Part shown: positions 17,676 through 26,101 of the stretch, in pieces
Position numbering within the stretch: position 1 is the stretch's first letter
Layout: every line of letters starts with the position of its first letter
Virus record (IMG/VR): IMGVR_UViG_3300031787_000290
Span: 1-40,821 of that record
Strand: one strand, 5' to 3'
Origin: a virus
DNA length: 40,821 bases
Position numbers and translations under genes: made by a program
Notes under the pieces: model-generated
Told to the model about the DNA's origin: nothing
Database searches by the model: none
The model's input: the letters and a program-made list of their open reading frames with translations, nothing else

Positions 17676-20138
17676 ATGGAGTACCAATACGAGGAGGAGG
17701 ATAAGTACGTTGTTTTTCATGATGATGATCCAGACCTTGACACCATTATGATAAAGCTCCCTGTTCTTGAGCAGTGGTACACCGAGATGCTGAAGCGACC
17801 AGTTACAAGGGAGGAGGCGCTGACCTATGTGGATGGGTATGGACTTGCCCCTGAAAAACAGAAGTTCACGCACCAGGAGATGCCCGAGAAGTTGAGGATG
17901 ATTTACGAGGTTGTGTTCAATAAAAAACACGCTGTAAACAAGGGTAAGTACAAGGAGGTGTCTGACGTAAGGTTAGAGGATATCTACGAGGAGATTGAGT
18001 CAAATCAAAAGTACTACGCATCAGAAATTGAGTGGATAAAGCTTCAGATTAAACGCAGGTACGTTGGCTACTGGTGTTTCATTAAGGGAAAACCAACTTA
18101 CCTAAACGGTGCGAACTACTTCTTCCTTAATTTTTGGCCGGTGAAAAACTTTGGGAAGAACGGAAACAGGCCAGATTACAGGGACTACCAACGAAAAATG
18201 TTCCACTTTTTGATGTACGCGTACACGACACAAGAGGCGTTCTACAAGCACAAAGTGTCTTACAGGGAAGACGGGGTTGTTAAGACAAGGTACTCAAACA
18301 AGGACATTAAGGATGTTATTGAGGAGGTGAAAGAGATAAACTCTGAGTACTACGCTGAGCCAAACATAAACATCACTGTTGATATGGGGAGAAGGACGGT
18401 GCATGGGACAAACTTTGTCTCTGGGAGGAGGATTGCTAAGACGGCAATATCTTGTTGTTTCTGCACGTGGGGAACACTGAACATGCCCGACCAGACATTT
18501 ATCATACAGGCAATGAATGAAGATCAGGCGGTGGATAAGATATTTGTCAAGCAGATACAAACCCCTATAAGCAAGTTGCCGTTTTTCTTCAGGCCGTACT
18601 ACAGGGGTAGACTGGAGGCGAAGCAGGGGTTGAGGTTTCAGTACGAAGGTTCGGTGGCCTCTGCCGCAAGGGCTGGGATAATCCCCGAGCAAATGGAGTG
18701 CTTCATTACACCCTTACCGTCTACAGAAAAGGCTGCGGATGGTGAGGCAGAGATTGCCTTTGTGTATCGGGATGAGCCCGCAAAAAAAACAGACGCCAAG
18801 GCAGCCGATCAAAACATACCTACGTGGTGGTACAACACCATGAAACCCGCAATAGAACGAGGACAAAACATACGAGGATTTTGCATTATGCCGTCAACCG
18901 TTGGCGATATGGAGAGTGGTGGTGGGGCTCAGTTTTTCGATATTGCCAATGACTCTCACTTCTCTGATAGGAATGAAAACGGAACAACGGCATCCGGTCT
19001 TGTTAACTTCTTCTTGCCTGGATACTATGCTGTTGAGGGATACATAGACGAGTACGGGGCAAGCGTTGTAGACGACCCTGATGAGCCGGTAATGTCTAAT
19101 GAGGGGAAGTGGATAACAAAAGGTGCTAAAACCTATTTGCTCAACCAGGCAGAGTACTTCGAGAAAAAGAAGCAGTGGAGTAACTTGATAAAGTTGCAAC
19201 AGAACTTTCCCATGACGTGGAAGCAGGCCTTTGCCGTAATCCCTAAGGACATGGGTATGCCGATTGAGAAGATGAGGGATCGAATATCTGAACTCAAGTT
19301 TTCAAAAACCCCTATAACCACACGCGTAAACTTAAAGTGGTTGGGGGAAAAGTTTGGAGGAGATGTTTTTGTTGAGAACGACCCCAAGGGCAAGTGGATA
19401 ATGTCTTACCTACCCCCAATTGATCAAAGGAATTTAAGGACTGTGGTTACCGCGGAAGAGGGTTATGTGCCGCCAAAAAACAGGGGTGTGATTTATGCCC
19501 CCGATCCGTCTGTAATGAATAAATTTTTTCTTGCCTGTGACCCAGTTAAGTTCCACAGGAGGAATACTGTTGGCAAGAAAAAGTCAAACGCAGCCGCCGC
19601 AATATTTTACAAGAGGGATTCACAAGTAGATCCGGACACGAAACCCAGGTCTGAGTGGGTGTCAAGTGATTGGGTGATGATTTATAACAACCCGGTGGAT
19701 GACAAAGAGGAGTACCACGAGGAGTGGTTAAAGGCCGCAATACTATTTGGGGCGTACGTTTACCCAGAGTGGCCCGATGGAGAATCTATTGTTGAGTACT
19801 TCAGGGATAATGGGTTTGACGGCTATCTTTTGAAGGACATGGGGGCTGATGGGAAGCAGGATTCAAGACCAGGAGTTTGGGCGGGTGTTGCCGAGCAGAA
19901 TGAAATGGCAGGGGATATAATGACCTACTTCCACAACAACGCTAAGTACGTGAAAATATGGGAAATCCTTGAGGAGTGGACACAGATGAGGGGTATAGAC
20001 GACCTGACAAACCATGACCTTTGCGCGGCCACAGGTTGGTGCATGAGGGCGATAAAGAGCAGGATGCCAGACCTTTACAAGGAGGTTTACCAACCCATAG
20101 AGGTCACGGGATCTTTTCAGTCGTTTGATGTTGACTAA
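17676..20138 (+). CDS. terL: Terminase large subunit (packaging ATPase-nuclease), 820 aa
   Basis: The motor that pumps DNA into proheads. The ATPase domain shows a Walker A-like GRRIAKTAIS near residue 252 and a Walker B AFVYRDEP near 360, with adjacent acidic Asp-Glu. A coupling-like SLV-type stretch (IRGFCIMPSTVGDMESGG) follows near 410. The C-terminal nuclease domain has FLACDPV near 617 (RNase H-fold Asp) and GYLLKDMGADG near 718. The N-terminal ~170 residues (KRRYVGYWCFIKGKPTYLNG) are an extension common in crAss-like terminases. At 820 residues it is longer than the usual 450-650. The Walker A has Ala where the P-loop Gly is expected. Confidence 0.85.
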   Translation: MEYQYEEEDKYVVFHDDDPDLDTIMIKLPVLEQWYTEMLKRPVTREEALTYVDGYGLAPEKQKFTHQEMPEKLRMIYEVVFNKKHAVNKGKYKEVSDVRLEDIYEEIESNQKYYASEIEWIKLQIKRRYVGYWCFIKGKPTYLNGANYFFLNFWPVKNFGKNGNRPDYRDYQRKMFHFLMYAYTTQEAFYKHKVSYREDGVVKTRYSNKDIKDVIEEVKEINSEYYAEPNINITVDMGRRTVHGTNFVSGRRIAKTAISCCFCTWGTLNMPDQTFIIQAMNEDQAVDKIFVKQIQTPISKLPFFFRPYYRGRLEAKQGLRFQYEGSVASAARAGIIPEQMECFITPLPSTEKAADGEAEIAFVYRDEPAKKTDAKAADQNIPTWWYNTMKPAIERGQNIRGFCIMPSTVGDMESGGGAQFFDIANDSHFSDRNENGTTASGLVNFFLPGYYAVEGYIDEYGASVVDDPDEPVMSNEGKWITKGAKTYLLNQAEYFEKKKQWSNLIKLQQNFPMTWKQAFAVIPKDMGMPIEKMRDRISELKFSKTPITTRVNLKWLGEKFGGDVFVENDPKGKWIMSYLPPIDQRNLRTVVTAEEGYVPPKNRGVIYAPDPSVMNKFFLACDPVKFHRRNTVGKKKSNAAAAIFYKRDSQVDPDTKPRSEWVSSDWVMIYNNPVDDKEEYHEEWLKAAILFGAYVYPEWPDGESIVEYFRDNGFDGYLLKDMGADGKQDSRPGVWAGVAEQNEMAGDIMTYFHNNAKYVKIWEILEEWTQMRGIDDLTNHDLCAATGWCMRAIKSRMPDLYKEVYQPIEVTGSFQSFDVD

Positions 20139-20177
20139 TTTGTTTTCAACAAATTGCGATAAAATTGCATACATTTG
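20137..20177 (+). promoter_or_regulatory. Inverted repeat and possible promoter before the portal gene
   Basis: A perfect 8-bp inverted repeat, AATTTGTT-TTC-AACAAATT (20137-20155), lies just after the terminase stop. TACATTTG (20170-20177) fits the -7 element, but no -33 box is at the right spacing; the repeat occupies that place. An activator-dependent promoter or weak stem is possible. The portal ATG follows at 20203. Confidence 0.4.
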
Positions 20178-20202
20178 CAAGGAATAAATATTTTTGTTAC
20201 AT

Positions 20203-22599
20203 ATGCTTCTACCTCAATTAGCTGGAGGGGTACTTTTCCCGAATGACAACATACCCGAGATTGACAAGCTGAAGCCAGACTTCGGTTTGCGTTGCGGGAG
20301 GGCTTTGTATTCTCGCTTTTGCGCGGGAGGAACATATTTTTCCATGGCTCAAATGCCAGAGATGCAGGAGGTCCGTAACTACGGGTCTGGAATGCAGTCC
20401 CCGGAAAAGTACAAGAACTGGTTCTCTAACGGATCCCCGATTGGTAACAAACAGGCGAAGCAGGGCGAGGCCGTTTCTTCCACACGCGGAATGACGAAGG
20501 CTCAAAGAAAGGCAATGGCAAACGTGAGTTACGACATCTTCTCTCCGATGAGAAAGATGACCAACGTTTTGTTGTCAATCCTTTCTGACAACGACTACAA
20601 GGTGGACTGCCTGTCCCTTGATAGATCTATAATAAATGTTAAAAAAACAGAGAAGGCCAAGGTAATCGCCAGAAACTCTGTTGTTAATCCGTTCCTGGAG
20701 TCTTTGGGCCTTAAAAAACTTTCTGTTCCGTTTGTTGCAAATGACCCAGCGACTGTTGAGGTGGCTGAAAGGCTTGGTTTTTTTAAGGCGAGGTATGAGG
20801 TCGCTCTTGAAAAGCTTGCTGAATCTGGTTTTAGGGCATCCAAGTGGCATGACCTAAGAATGAAAACGAACAGGGATGCTGTAGACTATCACTTCCGTGC
20901 GGCAAAGGTTTACAACGACGAGAAAACTGGACAGGTAAAGGTGAAGTACGTTGACCCAGCAAGGATGGTCATGCTGTGGAATGAGGACAACGAAAATGAC
21001 CCTGTTGCTATTGGGCATATTGAGGTTGAGACCATTCAGTCTATTTACCCTAAGCTGAAGGAGGCGGGCTTCCCTGATGAACAAATACAGGCAATGGCCA
21101 AGTCATATGTTCCGTATCAAACTGACGTAAGCTCTATACCTGCGTGGGCGTTCGAGAGAAAAGATCCAACCACCAATAAATGGGTGTGGATGGACTTCAA
21201 GGTTTATGTTCTTAAGTTTGAGTACCTGTCAACAGACTACTCTCAATACGTTGAGAGGACTAACAAGCAGGGTGTAAGGACATTCTTAAAGAATAACAAG
21301 CCCGTAGACGAGAAAAAGAAAAGCCAAAGCGATGATTACCATGAGGTTTCATGCAACTATTGGTACGAGGGGTGCTACATAATCTCTGGCACAGGACAAG
21401 ATAAAATATACGATTGGCGCAAGAAGCCAAACCAAATGCAGAGCGGCCTTACGCCTAAGTGCTCCTATGTAATCGATAGGATTCTTGGTCAAAGTCCAAC
21501 AAGAAGTGTTAAGGGTCTTCTTGACGATCTCATGTTTGCCGTCCTTAAACTGAGATCAGCAGTTTGGGCTGCTGCTCCGAAGGGATATAGAATAGATATA
21601 GGTGAGTCCGCCAACATTAAGATTGGCGGGGTGGAGTACGATCTTTTTGACTTGATGCACGTTCATCGCCAAAACGGTATTCTTGTTGCGGCAACAAAGT
21701 TTAATGCTGCAACAGGAAAGTATGTATCACAGCCATTGGTTGAAATGGATAACGGCCTTGGTCCACAGGGCCAGGAGTGGCTGAATCAAATAGCCAACAT
21801 TCAGCTCATGATTAAGGACGTGCTTGGCATCCCTGATGCGATGGCTGCAAGTCCTGACCAGAGTGCAGAAAGACTTGTTGGTGTTATGGAGGCTGACTAC
21901 ATTGCCGGTAACCACGCCAACTGGCCGCTCCGCGAGTCTGAAAGACGGTTTAAGGAGAAGATTGCAGAAAGAATAATTCACCAGGCAAGAATAGACATTC
22001 AATTTGACAAAAAGATTGAAGAGTTTTATAGAGCCGTCATTGGGGAGAACCTTATAAACGCGCTTGTTGAGATACAGGATTTAACCCTTGATCAGTTAGC
22101 AATTACCTGCAGGTCTCTTCCTAACGAAAAGGAAAAGAGCATGATCCTTCAGCGGGCAATACAGATGTCTCAAATCCCAACTAAGGATGGGTCTGTGCTG
22201 TTGTCTCCTTCAAGCATTGAAAGGGTTGCACAGATGCTCAAGAACGGGGATGTTGATGAGGCCCTTTGGTTTATGGCTAAGTCAGAGATTGATGCGAAGG
22301 CCCGTGAAGAGGCTCACGCTAAGGAAATGCTGCAGCAAACCATTCAGGGTCAACAGCAGACGGCAATGATGAGCGAGCAGGCAAAACTGCAATCAGCAAT
22401 GCAGATGGCAGAAATAGACTTGAAGAAACAGGCACAGCTTTACAACCTTGAGTTAATGAAGGAGAAGGAGCTGCTTAAACTGAAGTCAGAAGACAACTAC
22501 GACCTTCAGCTTTTGAAGGGCGAACAGGTGCTTGAACAGATAAACTTAGAGGCCACACTTGAGTCTCAGTACGGAAACGAAATAACAGGAAGAGTATAA
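20203..22599 (+). CDS. Portal protein, 798 aa
   Basis: Follows the large terminase and precedes the scaffold and major capsid, the standard portal position, and the size fits crAss-like portals. I choose ATG 20203 over the TTG at 20194. A helix-rich body is visible. The central part (VKYVDPARMVMLWNEDNEND) and DIGESANIKIGGVEYDLFDL recur in portal proteins of this group. The C-terminal ~120 residues form a Gln/Lys/Glu-rich helix (QQTIQGQQQTAMMSEQAKLQ), as expected for a portal barrel. It would form the dodecameric DNA channel and dock the terminase. Confidence 0.75.
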   Translation: MLLPQLAGGVLFPNDNIPEIDKLKPDFGLRCGRALYSRFCAGGTYFSMAQMPEMQEVRNYGSGMQSPEKYKNWFSNGSPIGNKQAKQGEAVSSTRGMTKAQRKAMANVSYDIFSPMRKMTNVLLSILSDNDYKVDCLSLDRSIINVKKTEKAKVIARNSVVNPFLESLGLKKLSVPFVANDPATVEVAERLGFFKARYEVALEKLAESGFRASKWHDLRMKTNRDAVDYHFRAAKVYNDEKTGQVKVKYVDPARMVMLWNEDNENDPVAIGHIEVETIQSIYPKLKEAGFPDEQIQAMAKSYVPYQTDVSSIPAWAFERKDPTTNKWVWMDFKVYVLKFEYLSTDYSQYVERTNKQGVRTFLKNNKPVDEKKKSQSDDYHEVSCNYWYEGCYIISGTGQDKIYDWRKKPNQMQSGLTPKCSYVIDRILGQSPTRSVKGLLDDLMFAVLKLRSAVWAAAPKGYRIDIGESANIKIGGVEYDLFDLMHVHRQNGILVAATKFNAATGKYVSQPLVEMDNGLGPQGQEWLNQIANIQLMIKDVLGIPDAMAASPDQSAERLVGVMEADYIAGNHANWPLRESERRFKEKIAERIIHQARIDIQFDKKIEEFYRAVIGENLINALVEIQDLTLDQLAITCRSLPNEKEKSMILQRAIQMSQIPTKDGSVLLSPSSIERVAQMLKNGDVDEALWFMAKSEIDAKAREEAHAKEMLQQTIQGQQQTAMMSEQAKLQSAMQMAEIDLKKQAQLYNLELMKEKELLKLKSEDNYDLQLLKGEQVLEQINLEATLESQYGNEITGRV

Positions 22600-22603
22600 T
22601 CAA

Positions 22604-23656
22604 ATGGAAACAGCAGAAATGAACAATGAAACCCCGGAGAATTCACAAAATTCAGGGGAAAACCAAGAGCAGAATTTGCCACAGGAGTGGTACAACGTGC
22701 TTGGCTATGAGAGCGAAGATGTTTTTAAACAGGAGTTTGAACAGCTAAAGACTTACAAGTCCTTGGCTGCAGAGCTTGAAGAAAAACAGAAGGATATTGA
22801 GGACGGCTTTGCACTGCTGCAGGAGGCCGAAGATCCTTACGCGGGGAATGAAGAGGCCAGGATGCTTGTCCAATTTTCAAAGAAGGGAATTCCGTCTTCT
22901 ATTTCATCGAAGATGATGTCTTTAGACGCAGAAACGATGATGGAGGATCCGCTGTCAGCGCTAATTGTTGCTGAGGCTGTAAAGAACCCCGAAAAATTCA
23001 AGAAGCTTGGTCAAGAAACAATTGAAGAGGCCGTTCGGGAGAAGTATGGGATTGGGTTTGATGGGGACTACACCCCAACAGCCCTGATGAAATCAGACGC
23101 CCTTGACGCAATTGATGCTATAACAAAAGTAAAAAAAGAGATTGCGGATGCTAAAAATCCGTTTATCTTTGCAAAAGAGTTGAAATCCCAAAACGAAAAA
23201 TCGTTTGCGGATAGGCAGTCGTTAGCGTTTTCAGAAGCCGAAAGCTTCTCAAAACAAATTAAGGATGTGCCGTACAAGTTTGGCGAAAACCAAATATCGC
23301 TGCAAGTTTCGAGCGAAGAGGTTGAAGCCGTCTTGAAGTCGCAATACGCTTCGTACTTGGGTAGGGCCTTTGACGCATCGACAAAGGAGGGTAAACAACA
23401 GGTTAGGGATTGGGTTTCTAACCAAATTCTCGTACATAAGCTTCAGTCCGGGGATATTGGAATCCAAATTCAAAACGCCCTTCAGGCAGGTGCGGAAAAG
23501 AAAGCCGTTCAAACAGTGTTCAACGGTCAGCCAAAGATGGTGAACCGTTCGGGCAAAACAAATGTTGACGCGAAGGGTTTAACGCCAGCACAACGCGACC
23601 TTATGGATCGTGGGCTTCCTATCCCGTCACAACAAATTCAGTCTAACAACAGTTAA
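22604..23656 (+). CDS. Scaffold-like head assembly protein, 350 aa
   Basis: Lies between portal and major capsid, where scaffolding proteins are encoded. Acidic, Gln/Asn-rich N-terminus (NETPENSQNSGENQEQN), a charged coiled-coil region (FEQLKTYKSLAAELEEKQ) and an Ala/Glu/Lys helical body fit a scaffold that is removed before packaging. The C-terminus (LTPAQRDLMDRGLPIPS) resembles capsid-binding tails. No protease motif is visible, so maturation cleavage, if any, is done elsewhere. An internal ATG (MNNETPEN) five codons in could also start it. Confidence 0.65.
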   Translation: METAEMNNETPENSQNSGENQEQNLPQEWYNVLGYESEDVFKQEFEQLKTYKSLAAELEEKQKDIEDGFALLQEAEDPYAGNEEARMLVQFSKKGIPSSISSKMMSLDAETMMEDPLSALIVAEAVKNPEKFKKLGQETIEEAVREKYGIGFDGDYTPTALMKSDALDAIDAITKVKKEIADAKNPFIFAKELKSQNEKSFADRQSLAFSEAESFSKQIKDVPYKFGENQISLQVSSEEVEAVLKSQYASYLGRAFDASTKEGKQQVRDWVSNQILVHKLQSGDIGIQIQNALQAGAEKKAVQTVFNGQPKMVNRSGKTNVDAKGLTPAQRDLMDRGLPIPSQQIQSNNS

Positions 23657-23670
23657 AAAAATTAAAGAAA

Positions 23671-25095
23671 ATGGGATTTACACCTAATGGAAATATCGCA
23701 CCTTTGTCAGCCCCCGGCGGGATGACCTATGGTGGCATCCAGAACAACTGGGATGCACTCAAAGAAGATTTCGACGCGGTAGCATACCTGCCGTTCGGTG
23801 ATGAGTACTGGGACGCAATGAACCAGATTATGAACGCTATCGGTAACCGCGAAATCGCGAAGCAGCCGACCGTTCGTTGGTTTGAACTCACTCGTCAAGA
23901 GGTTCCTTTCACCGTTGATGAAACTATCACAATTGATTCAACAGACAACCCTGGAACACAAGTTAATTTGGCTGCGGCTGACGTTGTTGTTCTTGATGGT
24001 TCACGCTATGTTTGGGCGACAGTCAATGAGATTTATCGTCACGCACCAAGTGGAGCCCTTGTTCAGGTTGTTGCTAAAGACGCCTCTACTACTCCAGCCA
24101 CTCTCACTTTGCGTCCCCTTGCAGCGTCTTCTACAATCAGTGTAACTACGGGTGATAAGTTCTTCTACGTTGGTGTTTCCGTGAAGGAAAACTCTAGCGC
24201 TCAGGAGGCTAAGTTCACCTTTGATGAGCTGCGTGGAGCAAAGCTTCAGACTATGCGTCACGATGGACTGTCAAGCTCAGAGGCTCTGTACAACCAGCTT
24301 TGGTACACCCAGATTGAGAACGGCGTTCAAACTCCGTACTCAAACTCTCGCGACATCCTGTACCTCCAGCGTGAGCATCAGGTCGCTATGGTGAACACCT
24401 TCCTTGCTGGTGAAACAGACACTAACCTGTCTTCATCTACATCGTTTCAGACTACTAACGGATTGATTCCATCTATCCTCGCTGGTGGCCAGGCACACGA
24501 CGCTGCTGGTTTTGTTGATGCTTCAGACTTCTACACGCTTGAGGCTATGCTTACTTCACAGGACGCATCCATCAAGAATTACATGGTGTGGACAACTGGT
24601 AAAACATCAGCGAACATCGAGCAGGCAATGTTTGAATATAACAAGAACGCTAACATCAGCATCAATAAAGTGCAGATGGAGAAAACGTTCTGGGGCGAAG
24701 GCCAGTACGCTGACCTGATGCGCTCTACTTACTCGTTCAACAACCTTGTTTTCAATAACAAGAACTTTGGACTGGTTCGTATGGGTATTTTCGATAACCC
24801 ACAAACATTCAACGTGGCTGGTTCTAACTGGGCGGATTATGCAATCTTCCTCCCAATGAGCCAGGGCAATGTTGATGACGGTATCGGAAACATGGGTAAG
24901 TACATTCGTCTGTGTCACAAGCCAGGTGCGTTCATGAATATGTGGCAGACAGGTGGTCGTGCCGCTGCGAACAAGACCGACAAGTGGGAACTCGGTATTC
25001 ACATTGTATCTGAGGTTGCGTTCAAGTTCGTTAACGTGAATAAGTACGGAATGTTCTACAACGCTACAGAGCCAGGCCCAGAGCCAGTAGTGTAA
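23671..25095 (+). CDS. Major capsid protein, 474 aa
   Basis: The product begins MGFTPNGNIAPLSAPGG and has the hallmarks of an HK97-fold capsid protein of the crAss-like type. It has an N-arm, a long helix region (FTFDELRGAKLQTMRHDGLS), a DILYLQREHQVAMVNTFLAG segment and a C-terminal VSEVAFKFVNVNKYGMFYN. Codon use (many CGT, CTG, GTT, AAC) differs from neighbouring genes, as is common for highly expressed capsid genes. It is followed 13 bases later by a strong terminator. Family membership is by position and pattern. Confidence 0.8.
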   Translation: MGFTPNGNIAPLSAPGGMTYGGIQNNWDALKEDFDAVAYLPFGDEYWDAMNQIMNAIGNREIAKQPTVRWFELTRQEVPFTVDETITIDSTDNPGTQVNLAAADVVVLDGSRYVWATVNEIYRHAPSGALVQVVAKDASTTPATLTLRPLAASSTISVTTGDKFFYVGVSVKENSSAQEAKFTFDELRGAKLQTMRHDGLSSSEALYNQLWYTQIENGVQTPYSNSRDILYLQREHQVAMVNTFLAGETDTNLSSSTSFQTTNGLIPSILAGGQAHDAAGFVDASDFYTLEAMLTSQDASIKNYMVWTTGKTSANIEQAMFEYNKNANISINKVQMEKTFWGEGQYADLMRSTYSFNNLVFNNKNFGLVRMGIFDNPQTFNVAGSNWADYAIFLPMSQGNVDDGIGNMGKYIRLCHKPGAFMNMWQTGGRAAANKTDKWELGIHIVSEVAFKFVNVNKYGMFYNATEPGPEPVV

Positions 25096-25107
25096 TTTGA
25101 CTAAAGA

Positions 25108-25137
25108 TAAAAAGGGGGCAATGTCGCCCCCTTTTTT
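25108..25137 (+). terminator. Strong intrinsic terminator after the capsid gene
   Basis: Stem AAAAAGGGGGC/GCCCCCTTTTT with the 6-base loop AATGTC, ending in a T-run. It directly follows the capsid stop and lies before the next start (25154), so most capsid mRNA should end here and downstream genes depend on readthrough. Confidence 0.85.
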
Positions 25138-25153
25138 AAATCCAATATACGTT

Positions 25154-26098
25154 ATGCTTTTCGATATAAGCACTATGCAACCTGTTTCTATCCCAGATTG
25201 GGCAGAGCAGCAAATGAGGGAGGACTTCCCTGAGTTCTTTAAGGGCAAGCCCGTTAAAATAAGGCTGATCCCTTCAAAGGGCGTAAAAAAAATGATGGTT
25301 CCATCCAACGCCCATGACAGTGAGGCTAGGGTACGACTTGAGGCTCCTAAATCGAACTCAAGAAAGGCCAGAGGAATTGTCATTGATCCGGAGACGGGGG
25401 AACAGTACCACATTCAGTATTCAACATCTTCCCCCCGACCAGGAAGGAATGGTGTTGAGTTTTTTTACCCTGGCAACAACGTAACTATTTCAGACGGGAT
25501 GACCATCCAGTCTGGACAGAAGGACTTGTTGTTTTATGTCCACTACTTGTGTCCCGTTATCAAGGGGAACAAGTGTCGCTTCCGTTCTTCTGACCCGTGG
25601 TATGAGTACTACCAGCCAGAGGTAGAGGCTGCGGTTAAGATCAAGCAGGCAAAAGAGCGTGTTGATCTTGAGAAGCTTATTTACTTTGACACCCCGTATG
25701 ACGTCATCCTGAAGGCTATTGATGGATTGGCGATGAAACGCATGGGGAATGAGGAGCGAGATCGTGTGGCATTGCGAGATGCTATTTCTAAGGGTTCAGC
25801 CACGTTTAAATCGAACGCATTCAGCATTATAAACGCGTCCGTTCAGACTCAAAAGGAAAAAACACAAGAGTCAACGTCTGAGGAATCCGAGGGAGAACTA
25901 GTAAATCGTCTTTTGATGGAAAAAATTATCAAAAATGACGAAGGAAAGTGGTATCTTCGCGACAAAAGAGGTGATGGGGATAAGTGGTTGAAGAATCCGT
26001 TTTACGAGACACAAGGTCAAGTATCAGAGGCGTTCTTCGAGCTTGTTGATCACCTTAAAATAAATAGCGAATTGCTGAATAAACTTAGAAAACAATAA
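25154..26098 (+). CDS. Unidentified virion-region protein, 314 aa
   Basis: I choose ATG 25154 (MLFDISTMQPVSIPDWAEQQ). The longer frame from 25097 would be translated through the terminator. The N-terminal half is beta-rich and basic (KPVKIRLIPSKGVKKMMV, then YHIQYSTSSPRPGRNGVEFF). The C-terminal half is helical and charged (SISKGSATFK, TQKEKTQESTSEESEGE). It lies between capsid and fibre genes, so it may be a head decoration or head completion protein. I do not recognise a family. Confidence 0.7.
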   Translation: MLFDISTMQPVSIPDWAEQQMREDFPEFFKGKPVKIRLIPSKGVKKMMVPSNAHDSEARVRLEAPKSNSRKARGIVIDPETGEQYHIQYSTSSPRPGRNGVEFFYPGNNVTISDGMTIQSGQKDLLFYVHYLCPVIKGNKCRFRSSDPWYEYYQPEVEAAVKIKQAKERVDLEKLIYFDTPYDVILKAIDGLAMKRMGNEERDRVALRDAISKGSATFKSNAFSIINASVQTQKEKTQESTSEESEGELVNRLLMEKIIKNDEGKWYLRDKRGDGDKWLKNPFYETQGQVSEAFFELVDHLKINSELLNKLRKQ

Positions 26099-26101
26099 AA
26101 G

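Noticed and set aside
24607-25413. 268-residue minus-strand open frame
   Set aside because: Antisense to the capsid gene and crosses the terminator; codon pattern follows the sense gene.
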